Assembly: GCA_964449075.1 (NCBI GenBank)
Contig: CAYVBJ010000009.1
Span: forward strand, 28,422 to 92,421
Direction of reading: 5' to 3'
DNA: 64,000 nucleotides
DNA from: CAYVBJ01 sp964449075
Lineage (GTDB): Bacteria; Bacteroidota; Rhodothermia; Balneolales; Balneolaceae
A program made the position numbers and the translations under genes. Position 1 is the first letter of the stretch, and each line of letters starts with the position of its first letter. Below, piece by piece: positions 6,936 to 15,941 of the stretch. A model generated the notes under the pieces. It was not told the DNA's origin and made no database searches. It saw only the letters and a list, made by a program, of their open reading frames with translations.

Positions 6936-9818
6936 ATGAAAAGAACGATACAACTACAGACAATATTTACTCTATCACTTTCATTTCTTTTTTTATTCTT
7001 TTTTGAAAATTCATTAAAAGCACATGCAATAAAAAGCATGTCTGAACAAACTACTGAAATCTCCGGAACAGTAACAGATGATGATGGTTCGCCATTGTCC
7101 GGTGTAAATGTGACGGTAAAAGGCAGAGTTGTCGGAACATCCACCGGGAGCGACGGCTCATTTTCACTAACAGTTCGCCAGGATCCGCCCTTAACTCTTG
7201 TATTTAGTATGATTGGTTTTAGTACCCGGGAGGTTGAGATTACAGAAAATGAGGTTACAGGGCTTGAAATTGAATTAACTGAATCGCCAATTGTTGGCGG
7301 CGATATTGTGGTTTCAGCATCCCGGGTCGAAGAAAATATTCTTGAATCACCTGTTTCGATTGAAAAAATTGACGCTATTGGAGTACAGGAAACTGCAGCC
7401 CCGAATTTTTACGATGCATTAACCAACTTAAAAGGGGTTGATTACAGTGCCCAATCTATCACATTTAAATCAATAACAACGAGAGGATTTTCAGCAAATG
7501 GAAATACGCGTTTTGTTCAGCTGATCGATGGCATTGATAACCAGGCTCCGGGGTTGAATTTTCCCGTTGGTAATATTGTGGGCATTTCAGATTTGGATCT
7601 TGAAAGTGCTGAACTGATGCCCGGGGTGGCCTCAGCACTTTATGGACCGAATGCTTTAAACGGAATTTTGCTGCTTAACAGTAAAAGTCCGTTTGAATAC
7701 CAGGGTTTTTCCACTAGTATTAAGACAGGTGTTAATCACATTGACTCAAGGGATGACGACACATCTCTTTACCAGGAGTATTCTGCAAGGTTTGCGGACG
7801 CGATTAACAATAGATTTGCTTACAAAGTGAATGTATCCTATTTAAGAGCTTCCGATTTTATACCGAGTGACACGCGCGATCAGGGGCCTGCTACACAGGG
7901 AGTGTTGGAGAGGGGCGCAACGTCAAGAGGTGATAACCGTGTTTACAACGGTGTTAATGTATACGGACAGCCTTTGGTAAATATCGGTGATATCGCCCGG
8001 AGTGTGATCAACGGAGATGATCCCCAGGCAGCTGCTCAAATTGCGGCAATTCAGACACTGCTGCCTGAAGGAGAAGCTGGTAATTTTACTCCTACAGGAT
8101 TCCTGGAGTCCTCGTTTGTTGATAATACTACGGAAAGTCTGAAGCTGGGTGCTGCAGCTCACTACCGGCTTACCGATGACCTGGAGCTACTTGGCCAGTT
8201 TAACTGGGGACAGGGCAGCACTGTATATACCGCAAATGACCGGTTTGTGCTCAACGATTTTAATATCTGGACCGGGAAAATTGAACTTCGTAATCCTAAC
8301 TTTTTTATAAGAGGATATACAACCCAGGAAGATGCCGGAGATACATTCGCAGCAAATACTCTGGCTTCACTGGTCAATGCGGAAACATTTATTCCTGCCT
8401 ATTTTCAAACATTTGCCAATGCCCGAACACAGGGTGCAACAGTGGAAGAAGCACATCAGACGGCCAGGAACGCGGCTGAAGCTGTTCAGGCAAAACCTGG
8501 TACAGAGGAGTTTGAGCAACTGGCAGATCAAATCAAAGATACTCCGATATCAGAAGGAGGGGCCCGGTTTTTAGATGAAACAAAACTGTGGCACACTGAA
8601 ACCATGTATAATTTTTCTGAAATTATAGATCCTTCAAAAGTTGAGATTATAGCAGGTGCTAACTTCCGAAGGTATGATTTGAACTCTCAGGGTACGTTGT
8701 TTGCCCTGCAGGATGATGGAAGCGAGTTTAATATTGATGAATTTGGAACCTATCTGCAGCTCTCAAAAGGATTCTTTGATGGGAAACTGAATCTGCAGGG
8801 ATCTGCAAGGTATGATAAGAATGAATTTTTCGACGGCCAGCTCTCTCCGCGCTTTTCAGCAGTCTACACAATTGCCAATAATCACAATATCAGGGCTTCT
8901 TTTCAGCAGGGCTTCCGTATCCCGGACACTCAGACTCAATTCATTGATCTTGATGTGGTTACCCGAAGACTTGTAGGAAGCAATTCCATTTTGGTTGACA
9001 GGTATAATTTTGAAACAAATACAGTATATCGTACAGAAAGTGTAAATGAAGCACGTGATTTGCTTGACGAAGGCGGAAGCCTCGAAGAGGCACGCGAGAT
9101 TCTGGAACCGGTTGAATTTGAAAAATTCAAAACTGAGAAAGTAAATACAGTAGAATTTGGTTATAAATCTCTGATTGGTAACAGGCTTTTTATTGATGCA
9201 TTCTATTATTTTAGTTCCTACGAAGATTTTATTGCAGAAATTGATTTTACCCAGGCTGTTCCCAATGGGCTACGGGAAGATCCGGGTGATTTTAATGCTG
9301 ACAGTGATGCCGGAAAAAACGCAATCATAAATCAGAATGTACCATTACAGCGGTTTGGCTTTGATGTGAATGCAGATGGGAATGTAAAGGCACAGGGATT
9401 TGGCATCGGTGCCGATTATGTGGTACACGATGGATATACACTTGGCGGGAATGTATCCTTCAATGAACTGATCTCACAGGACGACCTCATAGAGCAGGGA
9501 TTCCGTGCAAGTTTTAACACTCCAAGATGGAGATACAACCTGAAATTGCGCAACAGAAAATTAACCGAAAATATTGGTTTTAATATTGCTTACAGATGGC
9601 AGGATGCTTTTCTGTGGGAGTCATCTATTGGAGAGGGTGTGATTGAAGCTTTTGGCACACTTGATGCTCAGGTTAGCTATAAAATTCCGTCACTCTCTAC
9701 GATTATAAAACTAAGCGGCAGTAATTTACTAAATAATCGTCACACAACTTCAATTGCAAACCCGACAATGGGCGGTATCTACCTGGTTACTTTTACATTT
9801 GATCAATTTCTGAATTAA
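6936..9818 (+). CDS. TonB-dependent outer-membrane receptor with CarboxypepD_reg-like domain
   Basis: A 960-residue receptor. After a signal peptide (to about residue 32) comes a carboxypeptidase-regulatory-like domain (EISGTVTDDDGSPLSGVNV, about residues 41-115). Then comes a plug with FYDALTNLKGVDYSAQS, TTRGFSANGNTRFVQLIDGI and the VASALYGPNALNGILLLNSK segment, then a long beta-barrel ending in a C-terminal strand (YLVTFTFDQF). This is the SusC-like architecture of Bacteroidota and relatives. Two alanine/glutamine-rich helical inserts in the barrel (around residues 490-545) are unusual. An SGNH lipoprotein gene follows after 11 bp and is probably co-transcribed. A LacI-type operator upstream suggests substrate control. 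The ligand is not known. Confidence 0.92.
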   Translation: MKRTIQLQTIFTLSLSFLFLFFFENSLKAHAIKSMSEQTTEISGTVTDDDGSPLSGVNVTVKGRVVGTSTGSDGSFSLTVRQDPPLTLVFSMIGFSTREVEITENEVTGLEIELTESPIVGGDIVVSASRVEENILESPVSIEKIDAIGVQETAAPNFYDALTNLKGVDYSAQSITFKSITTRGFSANGNTRFVQLIDGIDNQAPGLNFPVGNIVGISDLDLESAELMPGVASALYGPNALNGILLLNSKSPFEYQGFSTSIKTGVNHIDSRDDDTSLYQEYSARFADAINNRFAYKVNVSYLRASDFIPSDTRDQGPATQGVLERGATSRGDNRVYNGVNVYGQPLVNIGDIARSVINGDDPQAAAQIAAIQTLLPEGEAGNFTPTGFLESSFVDNTTESLKLGAAAHYRLTDDLELLGQFNWGQGSTVYTANDRFVLNDFNIWTGKIELRNPNFFIRGYTTQEDAGDTFAANTLASLVNAETFIPAYFQTFANARTQGATVEEAHQTARNAAEAVQAKPGTEEFEQLADQIKDTPISEGGARFLDETKLWHTETMYNFSEIIDPSKVEIIAGANFRRYDLNSQGTLFALQDDGSEFNIDEFGTYLQLSKGFFDGKLNLQGSARYDKNEFFDGQLSPRFSAVYTIANNHNIRASFQQGFRIPDTQTQFIDLDVVTRRLVGSNSILVDRYNFETNTVYRTESVNEARDLLDEGGSLEEAREILEPVEFEKFKTEKVNTVEFGYKSLIGNRLFIDAFYYFSSYEDFIAEIDFTQAVPNGLREDPGDFNADSDAGKNAIINQNVPLQRFGFDVNADGNVKAQGFGIGADYVVHDGYTLGGNVSFNELISQDDLIEQGFRASFNTPRWRYNLKLRNRKLTENIGFNIAYRWQDAFLWESSIGEGVIEAFGTLDAQVSYKIPSLSTIIKLSGSNLLNNRHTTSIANPTMGGIYLVTFTFDQFLN

Positions 9819-9829
9819 AAAATAGAGCC

Positions 9830-11500
9830 ATGAAATCTTTTCTGAAAATATTTGCTATTTCAATTACAGCAATCTTGTTTATAAATGCCTGCGATGGAAA
9901 ATTTGATACGCTGGTTAATGAGCGCCTTGAAGACAACCCGCTTCCGGATCCGGTTACCGGTGACCCGGGATCGGCAGATTTCAGTAACTTCATAACCATT
10001 GGCAATTCTGTGACAGCAGGATTCATGGACGCTGCTTTATATAACGCTGGCCAGCAAAATTCACTGGGTGCTCAATTGGCTTTGCAACTGCAGCTGGCAG
10101 GTGCCCCCGAAACTTTTAGTCAGCCGGATATAAACTCTGAGCGAGGATTTAATGTATCTGTGCCAAATCCATCGAATGGCACGGTTCTGGGACGGTTTAA
10201 ACTCGATACAAGTATTCCGGGCCCTTCACCTACAATAAACGGAGACCCGATCGCACCTTTTGGCGGTGATACAAGCAGTTTAAATAATTTTGGGGTTCCC
10301 GGAATTGTAGTGGGCCAGCTCTTAACACCTGAAACAGCTGTACCCGGTTCACCGGCTTTTAATCCTTTTTATGCCCGTTTTGCATCGTCACCCGGAAGTT
10401 CAACAATCCTGGGGGATGCAGTTGCAACTCAGCCTACATTTTTCACCTTATGGATCGGCAGTAATGATGTTCTCGGGTACGCCCTGAGTGGTGCCACAAG
10501 GGATGAGATTCTGACAACACCCGAGAACTTTCAGCAGCAGTTTGGCGCTGTCATCAACACACTAATGACCAATACACAGGCAGACGGAATCGTCGGGACG
10601 ATTCCGCCAATCCTTGCAATTCCTTTTTTCAGAGCTGTTCCCTATAACGTGATTGAGTTGGACGAGCAGACTGCTGGTGCGTTAAACCAGGGATTAAGCG
10701 GAGTTAATGCTGCACTTGATGCCATCGTAAATTTTTTCGGCCATCCGAGGGAAGATGCTGAAAGGCGAAAGATCTCTTATTCAGCCGGGAACAATCCTGC
10801 TCTAATAGTGGATCCGGACCTTGAAGATATAGGGCCTAAATTTGATCAGCTCGAGGCAGTGGGCGGAATTACGGCAGAGCAGAGAGCAGCGCTTCAGCCC
10901 TATGTACAGGCCAGGCCGATGGAGGTGAATCCGCAAACAGGCCCCGAGCTGCTCTTGCTGTCGGCAGGCCAGGTTTTGGGAACACTTGCAGATCCGAATA
11001 ATCCGCAGTCGCAAATTGGGGTAGTAATTCCGCTCGAACCCCGGTTCCATCTTACGGCTCAGAATATAGTTGAAATTGAGACCGCCCGCTTAACATTTAA
11101 TGCGATGATCGAAGGAGCAGTTAACGCAGCTAACCAGGGGGGTGTCCGCCTCGGCATATATGACGCAAATTCTCCGTCGAGCGCTTTTCGGGATATTTTC
11201 GGATTGAGTGACGGTGAATTGGGAATCAGAATAAACGGAACGCTTTTTCAGCCTGACTTCAGTCCAAACGGAGTCTTCTCAACAGACGGTGTTCATCCGA
11301 ACCAGAGGGGTAATGCCATTTTAGCAAATGAATTTATCAATGAGATTGAGAATACTTTTGATGCATCGATTCCGGAAGCGGATGTTATATTGTTACCAAG
11401 TGTACAGCTTTGTGCAGGTGATTGTGTAAGCCAGCAGCAACAAGCGGGATCTGCGCCGGTTGCTGAAAACCTCCTTCTTATGGGACCGGGAACGGAATAA
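9830..11500 (+). CDS. SGNH/GDSL-like hydrolase lipoprotein, partner of the TonB receptor
   Basis: A 556-residue lipoprotein: signal and lipobox FINAC (Cys about residue 21). SGNH blocks are present in a large-insert format: block I is ITIGNSVTAGF (GNS rather than the usual GDS, serine kept), block III is LWIGSNDVLGY, and block V is DGVHPNQRGNAI with Asp and His. A Gly/Pro/Asn-rich insert separates blocks I and III. It lies 11 bp after the receptor gene, taking the place a SusD-like lipoprotein would occupy. An ester- or lipid-hydrolysing surface enzyme feeding the receptor is a reasonable inference. Substrate unknown. Confidence 0.83.
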   Translation: MKSFLKIFAISITAILFINACDGKFDTLVNERLEDNPLPDPVTGDPGSADFSNFITIGNSVTAGFMDAALYNAGQQNSLGAQLALQLQLAGAPETFSQPDINSERGFNVSVPNPSNGTVLGRFKLDTSIPGPSPTINGDPIAPFGGDTSSLNNFGVPGIVVGQLLTPETAVPGSPAFNPFYARFASSPGSSTILGDAVATQPTFFTLWIGSNDVLGYALSGATRDEILTTPENFQQQFGAVINTLMTNTQADGIVGTIPPILAIPFFRAVPYNVIELDEQTAGALNQGLSGVNAALDAIVNFFGHPREDAERRKISYSAGNNPALIVDPDLEDIGPKFDQLEAVGGITAEQRAALQPYVQARPMEVNPQTGPELLLLSAGQVLGTLADPNNPQSQIGVVIPLEPRFHLTAQNIVEIETARLTFNAMIEGAVNAANQGGVRLGIYDANSPSSAFRDIFGLSDGELGIRINGTLFQPDFSPNGVFSTDGVHPNQRGNAILANEFINEIENTFDASIPEADVILLPSVQLCAGDCVSQQQQAGSAPVAENLLLMGPGTE

Positions 11501-11547
11501 TAAAAAATCCGATCCTGTTGTAAATCTCCCGTTTTTTGGGTTGATAT

Positions 11548-11835
11548 TTATGTTTTCATTTTGTCAGGTGAGAGTTTTGCCAAAGTTGCTCCCCAGCCCC
11601 CGCCACTTTCACCGGCCAATTTGAAGCTTATCACATGGGGATTTCTTTCTAAAAGTGCATGTACGCCCCGTCTCAGATTTCCCGTACCCTTGCCGTGTAT
11701 AATCCTGAGATTCAGGATATCCCTTTTAATGCACTCTTCAATATAATCATCAATCAAGGTGCTTAAATCCGAGGGCCTGAAAGTGTGTAAATCAAGAGTG
11801 CCATCAATCGGCAGATGAATTGGATTATCAGACAT
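11548..11835 (-). CDS. Smr domain protein
   Basis: A 95-residue protein that is essentially one Smr (small MutS-related) domain: GTLDLHTFRPSD with the DLH motif, a central helix, LRIIHGKGTGNLRRGV with the HGKGTG loop, and GGGWGATLAKL near the end. Smr domains are nucleases or nicking and RNA-cleaving modules; stand-alone versions are common and have been linked to ribosome rescue or DNA repair. Last gene of a minus-strand group (HU, HU-LysM, Dabb, Smr). It faces the SGNH gene tail to tail. Confidence 0.88.
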   Translation of the reverse strand: MSDNPIHLPIDGTLDLHTFRPSDLSTLIDDYIEECIKRDILNLRIIHGKGTGNLRRGVHALLERNPHVISFKLAGESGGGWGATLAKLSPDKMKT

Positions 11836-11869
11836 AATCAGATAGCAATTTATAATTTTGATCCATCTG

Positions 11870-12181
11870 TTAAAGATCTACCAGGTAATCAACAAAAATT
11901 CTCTCTTCTGTAACGGATTCAATAAATTTAATTGCCTTTTGGTGGTGTGGGTTACGGGTATACATTTGAAAGTCAAGATCTGTCTCGAAATCGGAAATCA
12001 GAACTACATCAAAAGCATCTTTTCCCTCTTCATTAATTTGTATCCCTACTTCAACATTTTTAATCTCTTCAATTGTGGTGCGAAGTCCTTCCAGAATGAG
12101 TTTTAACTTTTCTGCATTTTTTTCTTTTGTAGCACCCTGTGCTTCTTCTTTTAATTTCCACATTACTATGTGACGTATCAT
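11870..12181 (-). CDS. Dabb (stress-responsive alpha/beta barrel) protein
   Basis: A 103-residue single-domain protein starting MIRHIVMWKLKEEA, the classic opening of the Dabb ferredoxin-like fold, with VGIQINEEGKDAFDVVLISDF in the middle and HHQKAIKFIES near the end. Dabb proteins form dimeric barrels; family members include plant stress proteins and some polyketide cyclases. The specific role is not readable. It sits between the Smr and HU-LysM genes on the same strand with short spacing. Confidence 0.85.
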   Translation of the reverse strand: MIRHIVMWKLKEEAQGATKEKNAEKLKLILEGLRTTIEEIKNVEVGIQINEEGKDAFDVVLISDFETDLDFQMYTRNPHHQKAIKFIESVTEERIFVDYLVDL

Positions 12182-12206
12182 AATTGACTCCGTGTTTCAG
12201 TTAATA

Positions 12207-13355
12207 TTAACGACGTCTGGCAAATTCCAGATCTGCGGAATCTACCTCATCGGCAGATTCGATAACAACTTCCAGTGAAAACGCACCTGCACCCCATAAA
12301 AAAAACTTCGCTTCATCCGGTTTTTCTGATCGTACCCATTGATAAACTGAAAGATAACTCTCAGCGACCTCTTTCAGCTCTTGATCTGTCAAACTCTCAG
12401 GATCATCAATTTGAGGTAATGTTAGTGAAGTTCCGGAAATAACTTCATTTGGGTTCTCTATCTTATCCTTATTAAGTTCATAAATCAAAGGCCACAAATA
12501 AGGATTGCCAAGTTCTGACTGAGCAATTGACCAAAGGTTTTCACCTGGTTCAACAGTTATGCTTTTCGGCGCGTCTTTATCTGTTTCTGTATCAGGTTCT
12601 TCGATGCCGGGCTCTTCTTCAGGTTCCGGTGTTGGCTCCACTTCTTCAACGGGCGCCGGTTCAGTATCCGGCGTAATGACAGAAACTTCTTCGCGGGCGG
12701 AACGACTTGCAAAGTAATAGATGGCAACAACAATAAGAAAAAGTAAAAGTATCAGGTAGAGATAGGTATATCTGTTCGTATAGAACATTTTACGGGCCGG
12801 CCTGACCGGAACCTGCGGTGGTGACACCTTTTCGGGCTCTGAAACCACAAGATCTTCCAGTTTAGACTTCCCGGATTTAAAACCGGGGTGAGGCCGTTCG
12901 ATTATCAGATCGTTATCACTATCACCTTCCTCTGTGTCCGGAGCTTCGATTGTGTCAATGAGTGAACCAGGCTTTTCACTATCTTTTGGAGAAGGTTTTT
13001 CAACAGGCGATTCTGCTTCAATCACATCCTCAGATTCATCAAGAATTTTTGGCTCTACATTTTTATACAGAAAATTAACATGTTCGCGCAGTTTTTTGTA
13101 GGGTGTAAAGGCAATCTTATTTTGAGCCGGTATCGTTATTTCTTCACCTGTTTGCGGGTTGCGCCCCTTCCGTTGATCAACCCATCGAAGCTCAAACTTT
13201 CCAAAACCCGAAATCCTGACTGATCCGGTCTCTCTCAAACCGGCTTCGATTACTTTAACCAACTCGTGCATAAATTCAGTTGAAAAGGCAATACTCTGAT
13301 CGGTAGATGCGGCAATCTCATCGATAAGTTCCTTAAAAGTAATCTTCTCACTCAT
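12207..13355 (-). CDS. membrane-anchored HU domain - LysM fusion protein
   Basis: The start at ATG 13355 (MSEKITFKEL) has a GAGAGG site 7 bases upstream and is preferred over the ATG at 13370. Length 382 residues. Order: an HU/IHF-like DNA-binding domain (1-97, with FGKFELRWVDQRKGRNPQTG, the HU beta-arm signature), a charged linker, one transmembrane segment (about 188-210, LYLILLLFLIVVAIYYF), a Pro/Glu-rich spacer, then a LysM domain (about 264-315, GENLWSIAQSELGNPYLWP). With the HU part in the cytoplasm, LysM would face the periplasm and could hold peptidoglycan. The gene overlaps the upstream HU gene by 8 bp. Tethering of nucleoid to envelope is inference. Confidence 0.85.
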   Translation of the reverse strand: MSEKITFKELIDEIAASTDQSIAFSTEFMHELVKVIEAGLRETGSVRISGFGKFELRWVDQRKGRNPQTGEEITIPAQNKIAFTPYKKLREHVNFLYKNVEPKILDESEDVIEAESPVEKPSPKDSEKPGSLIDTIEAPDTEEGDSDNDLIIERPHPGFKSGKSKLEDLVVSEPEKVSPPQVPVRPARKMFYTNRYTYLYLILLLFLIVVAIYYFASRSAREEVSVITPDTEPAPVEEVEPTPEPEEEPGIEEPDTETDKDAPKSITVEPGENLWSIAQSELGNPYLWPLIYELNKDKIENPNEVISGTSLTLPQIDDPESLTDQELKEVAESYLSVYQWVRSEKPDEAKFFLWGAGAFSLEVVIESADEVDSADLEFARRR

Positions 13356-13641
13356 TCGATGGCCTCTCAAATTTAAGACGATCTTTTAAATTAGAGGACG
13401 GGGAAAAATCAACGACTCTTTTGGGCGGAGTGATCAGGTATTTTTCATAATACGGATTATAAACCTTTTTTGGTTCTGTTGAGGAAACTGAAAAAGTACC
13501 GAGATCCGGTATGGTAAATCCTTTGCCTTCACCAAGCTTTTTTATCAGCACATCAAAAGTTTCATGAACCAGTTCATTGCTTTCAGATTGTGATAAATCC
13601 AGCTCGTCTGCGAGATTTTTTACCAGTTCGCTGTAGTTCAT
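13348..13641 (-). CDS. HU/IHF-like DNA-binding protein
   Basis: A 97-residue single-domain protein starting at ATG 13641 (MNYSELVKNLADELDLSQSE); the frame can be extended 6 bases to a TTG but the ATG is the natural start. The HU fold is visible: helix-turn-helix N-part, then KGFTIPDLGTFSV, the beta-arm entry with PKKVYNPYYEKY, and a closing helix SSNLKDRLKFE. It is a divergent HU-family member, common in Bacteroidota. The stop overlaps the start of the HU-LysM fusion, so both are made from one transcript and could form mixed dimers (inference). Confidence 0.83.
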   Translation of the reverse strand: MNYSELVKNLADELDLSQSESNELVHETFDVLIKKLGEGKGFTIPDLGTFSVSSTEPKKVYNPYYEKYLITPPKRVVDFSPSSNLKDRLKFERPSNE

Positions 13642-13838
13642 GACCAAATTAGTTGTTATTTATCAATTAAGAATAACGCAGAGATTTGCGATTCAGAGTC
13701 TGATCATCAGTCAAATTTATGTTTTAGCCGTATCTGCAGGATACACCCGTAATAAACGAAAAAAATGTGAAAAATATGAACGATCATTGAGATAGTTTTT
13801 TTCTACTACTGAATCAATCATAAATAGCACAATTTATT

Positions 13839-15806
13839 ATGAGTCAATCACTTAATGTTTCACAAAAATTAATAAACTCGCATTTGGTGAAAGGAAAGAT
13901 GAACCCGGATGAGGAGATTGGAATTAAAATTGATCAAACTCTTACCCAGGATGCAACGGGTACTCTTGTGATGCTTGAGCTCGAAGCAATGGAACTGGAT
14001 AAAGCAAAAACGGAATTATCCTGTCAGTATGTGGATCACAATTTGTTACAAACTGATTTCAAAAACCCTGATGATCATGTGTTTCTGAAATCAGCTGCAG
14101 ACAGGTTTGGGATTTGGTATAGCCGGCCGGGAAATGGTGTCAGCCATGCAATTCACACAGAAAGATTTGCTCAGCCCGGCAAAACAATGGCCGGATCGGA
14201 TAGTCATACCCCGGCATCTGGCTGTATGGGAATGCTTGCATTGGGAGCCGGTGGACTGGATGTGGCATTTGCAATAGCAGGTGAACCTATGTTTTTGAAG
14301 ATGCCAAAAGTGCTTGGTGTAAAACTCACCGGTAAGATGCCGGACTGGGTGAGTGCGAAAGATGTTGTTCTGGAAATGTTGCGTCGATATGATGTAAAAG
14401 GGGCCAGAGGTTTTATTATTGAGTACTACGGACCCGGGCTGAAAGAACTTTCTACAATGGACCGTCATGTGATTGCCAATATGGGAACCGAGATGGGAGC
14501 AACCACAACGGTTTTCCCGTCTGATGAAGAAGTTCATAGATTTATGAAGCAACAGGGACGTGAAGATGAATGGAGTGAACTAAAAGCGGATGAAGGGGCA
14601 GAGTATGATGAATATGAAGAGATTGTACTTGATGATATTGTGTCGCTGATTGCTCTTCCGAGCAGCCCCGCTAACGTAGTTCCGGTTTCGGAAGTTGAAG
14701 GCGATGATATCTACCAGGCCTATATTGGTTCTTCAGCAAACCCCGGATTTCGTGATTTTTGGGTTGCATCAGAAATCGTAAAAAATAAAAGAGCTCACGA
14801 CGATGTCAGTTTTGATATAAATCCTACATCGAGACAGATCATAGAGAACATGGTAAGTACCGGTGCCATGCTCCATTTGGTTCAGTCTGGAGCGAGAATT
14901 CACCAGGCGGGCTGCAATGGGTGTATAGGTATGGGACAGGCGCCGGCTACGGGCAGAAACAGCCTGAGGACTGTTCCGCGTAACTTTCCTGACAGGTCAG
15001 GCACAAAAGAAGATTCTGTTTTTCTTTGCAGCCCTGAAACAGCCGCGGCCTCGGCTTTAACCGGAAAGATAACAGATCCCGGAAAGCTTGAAGATCTATA
15101 TGATATGAAGTATCCGAAATACTCCGAGCCGGAAGATTATATTATCAATAAAGAGATGCTTCATGCACCCGAGCCGAACGGAGAGGAACATAAAGAGCTG
15201 GTAAAAGGACCGAATATATCGACCATGCCGGATTTTGATGAACTGGGTGATTTTGAAGTCCCGGTTCTTCTGAAAATGGACGACAACATTTCAACGGATT
15301 CAATTTTAAAAGCCGGCGCTGAAGTTTTACCCTATAGAAGTAATATTCCGGAAATCAGTAAGTTTACATTTACGGTGATAGATGAAAACTTTTATGACAG
15401 ATCAGTTGAAGCTAATGAAAAGCATGGAGGCCACATTGTGGTAGCTGGAGAAAATTATGCACAGGGTTCAAGCAGGGAACACGCTGCTATCGCTCCGCGT
15501 TATCTCGGACAGAAAGCTGTATTGGCAACCAGTTACGCAAGAATTGGATGGCAAAATCTTGTTAACTTTGGAATTCTTCCTCTTGAATTCGAAAACCCGG
15601 ATGATCTGAATGAAATAGATCAGGGTGACATCCTGAAAGTTGAAAATGTGAGAGATCAGGTGAAAGAAACGAATCAGGTTATCGTTTATAATCAAACAAA
15701 AAAGCGTAAAATTAAAACAACATTGTCACTCAGCGACAGGCAACTCGAAGCAATACTTGACGGAGGAATCATCAATAACTTCAAGAAGAGAAAAAATAGC
15801 AATTGA
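13839..15806 (+). CDS. aconitate hydratase, Aquifex-type
   Basis: A 655-residue aconitase of the shorter bacterial/archaeal type (TIGR01342-like, near 650 residues). It catalyses citrate-isocitrate isomerisation in the TCA cycle. Visible: DSHTPASGCMGML, the iron-sulfur motif AGCNGCIGMG (C359, C362), the ETAAASALTG segment and the swivel domain with NYAQGSSREHAA and SYARIGWQNLVNFG. At the position 60 residues before C359, where LeuC/aconitases carry the first cluster cysteine in a GSCTN motif, this protein reads IGSSANPG (S298-S299). This may be a subfamily trait. Together with icd (19873) it supplies TCA steps. Confidence 0.88.
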   Translation: MSQSLNVSQKLINSHLVKGKMNPDEEIGIKIDQTLTQDATGTLVMLELEAMELDKAKTELSCQYVDHNLLQTDFKNPDDHVFLKSAADRFGIWYSRPGNGVSHAIHTERFAQPGKTMAGSDSHTPASGCMGMLALGAGGLDVAFAIAGEPMFLKMPKVLGVKLTGKMPDWVSAKDVVLEMLRRYDVKGARGFIIEYYGPGLKELSTMDRHVIANMGTEMGATTTVFPSDEEVHRFMKQQGREDEWSELKADEGAEYDEYEEIVLDDIVSLIALPSSPANVVPVSEVEGDDIYQAYIGSSANPGFRDFWVASEIVKNKRAHDDVSFDINPTSRQIIENMVSTGAMLHLVQSGARIHQAGCNGCIGMGQAPATGRNSLRTVPRNFPDRSGTKEDSVFLCSPETAAASALTGKITDPGKLEDLYDMKYPKYSEPEDYIINKEMLHAPEPNGEEHKELVKGPNISTMPDFDELGDFEVPVLLKMDDNISTDSILKAGAEVLPYRSNIPEISKFTFTVIDENFYDRSVEANEKHGGHIVVAGENYAQGSSREHAAIAPRYLGQKAVLATSYARIGWQNLVNFGILPLEFENPDDLNEIDQGDILKVENVRDQVKETNQVIVYNQTKKRKIKTTLSLSDRQLEAILDGGIINNFKKRKNSN

Positions 15807-15941
15807 GGTTATAAGAGGCACCCGGTTTCAATTCTAAATGATGAACCGGTCAATTCTGCGATAAAATCACCGGTGTTATGAAATGTTTAAATGAACCCGT
15901 AACTTTAAAGTCTTTTAGATACACAGAACAGAATTTTTATT

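Noticed and set aside
11501..11547. possible terminator after the SGNH gene
   Set aside because: T-run is present but the arms around it do not pair well enough to call a stem.
15807..15941. GC-rich dyad (CCGG repeats) between aconitase and folE as a riboswitch
   Set aside because: Only short imperfect pairing is visible and no known riboswitch core could be matched.
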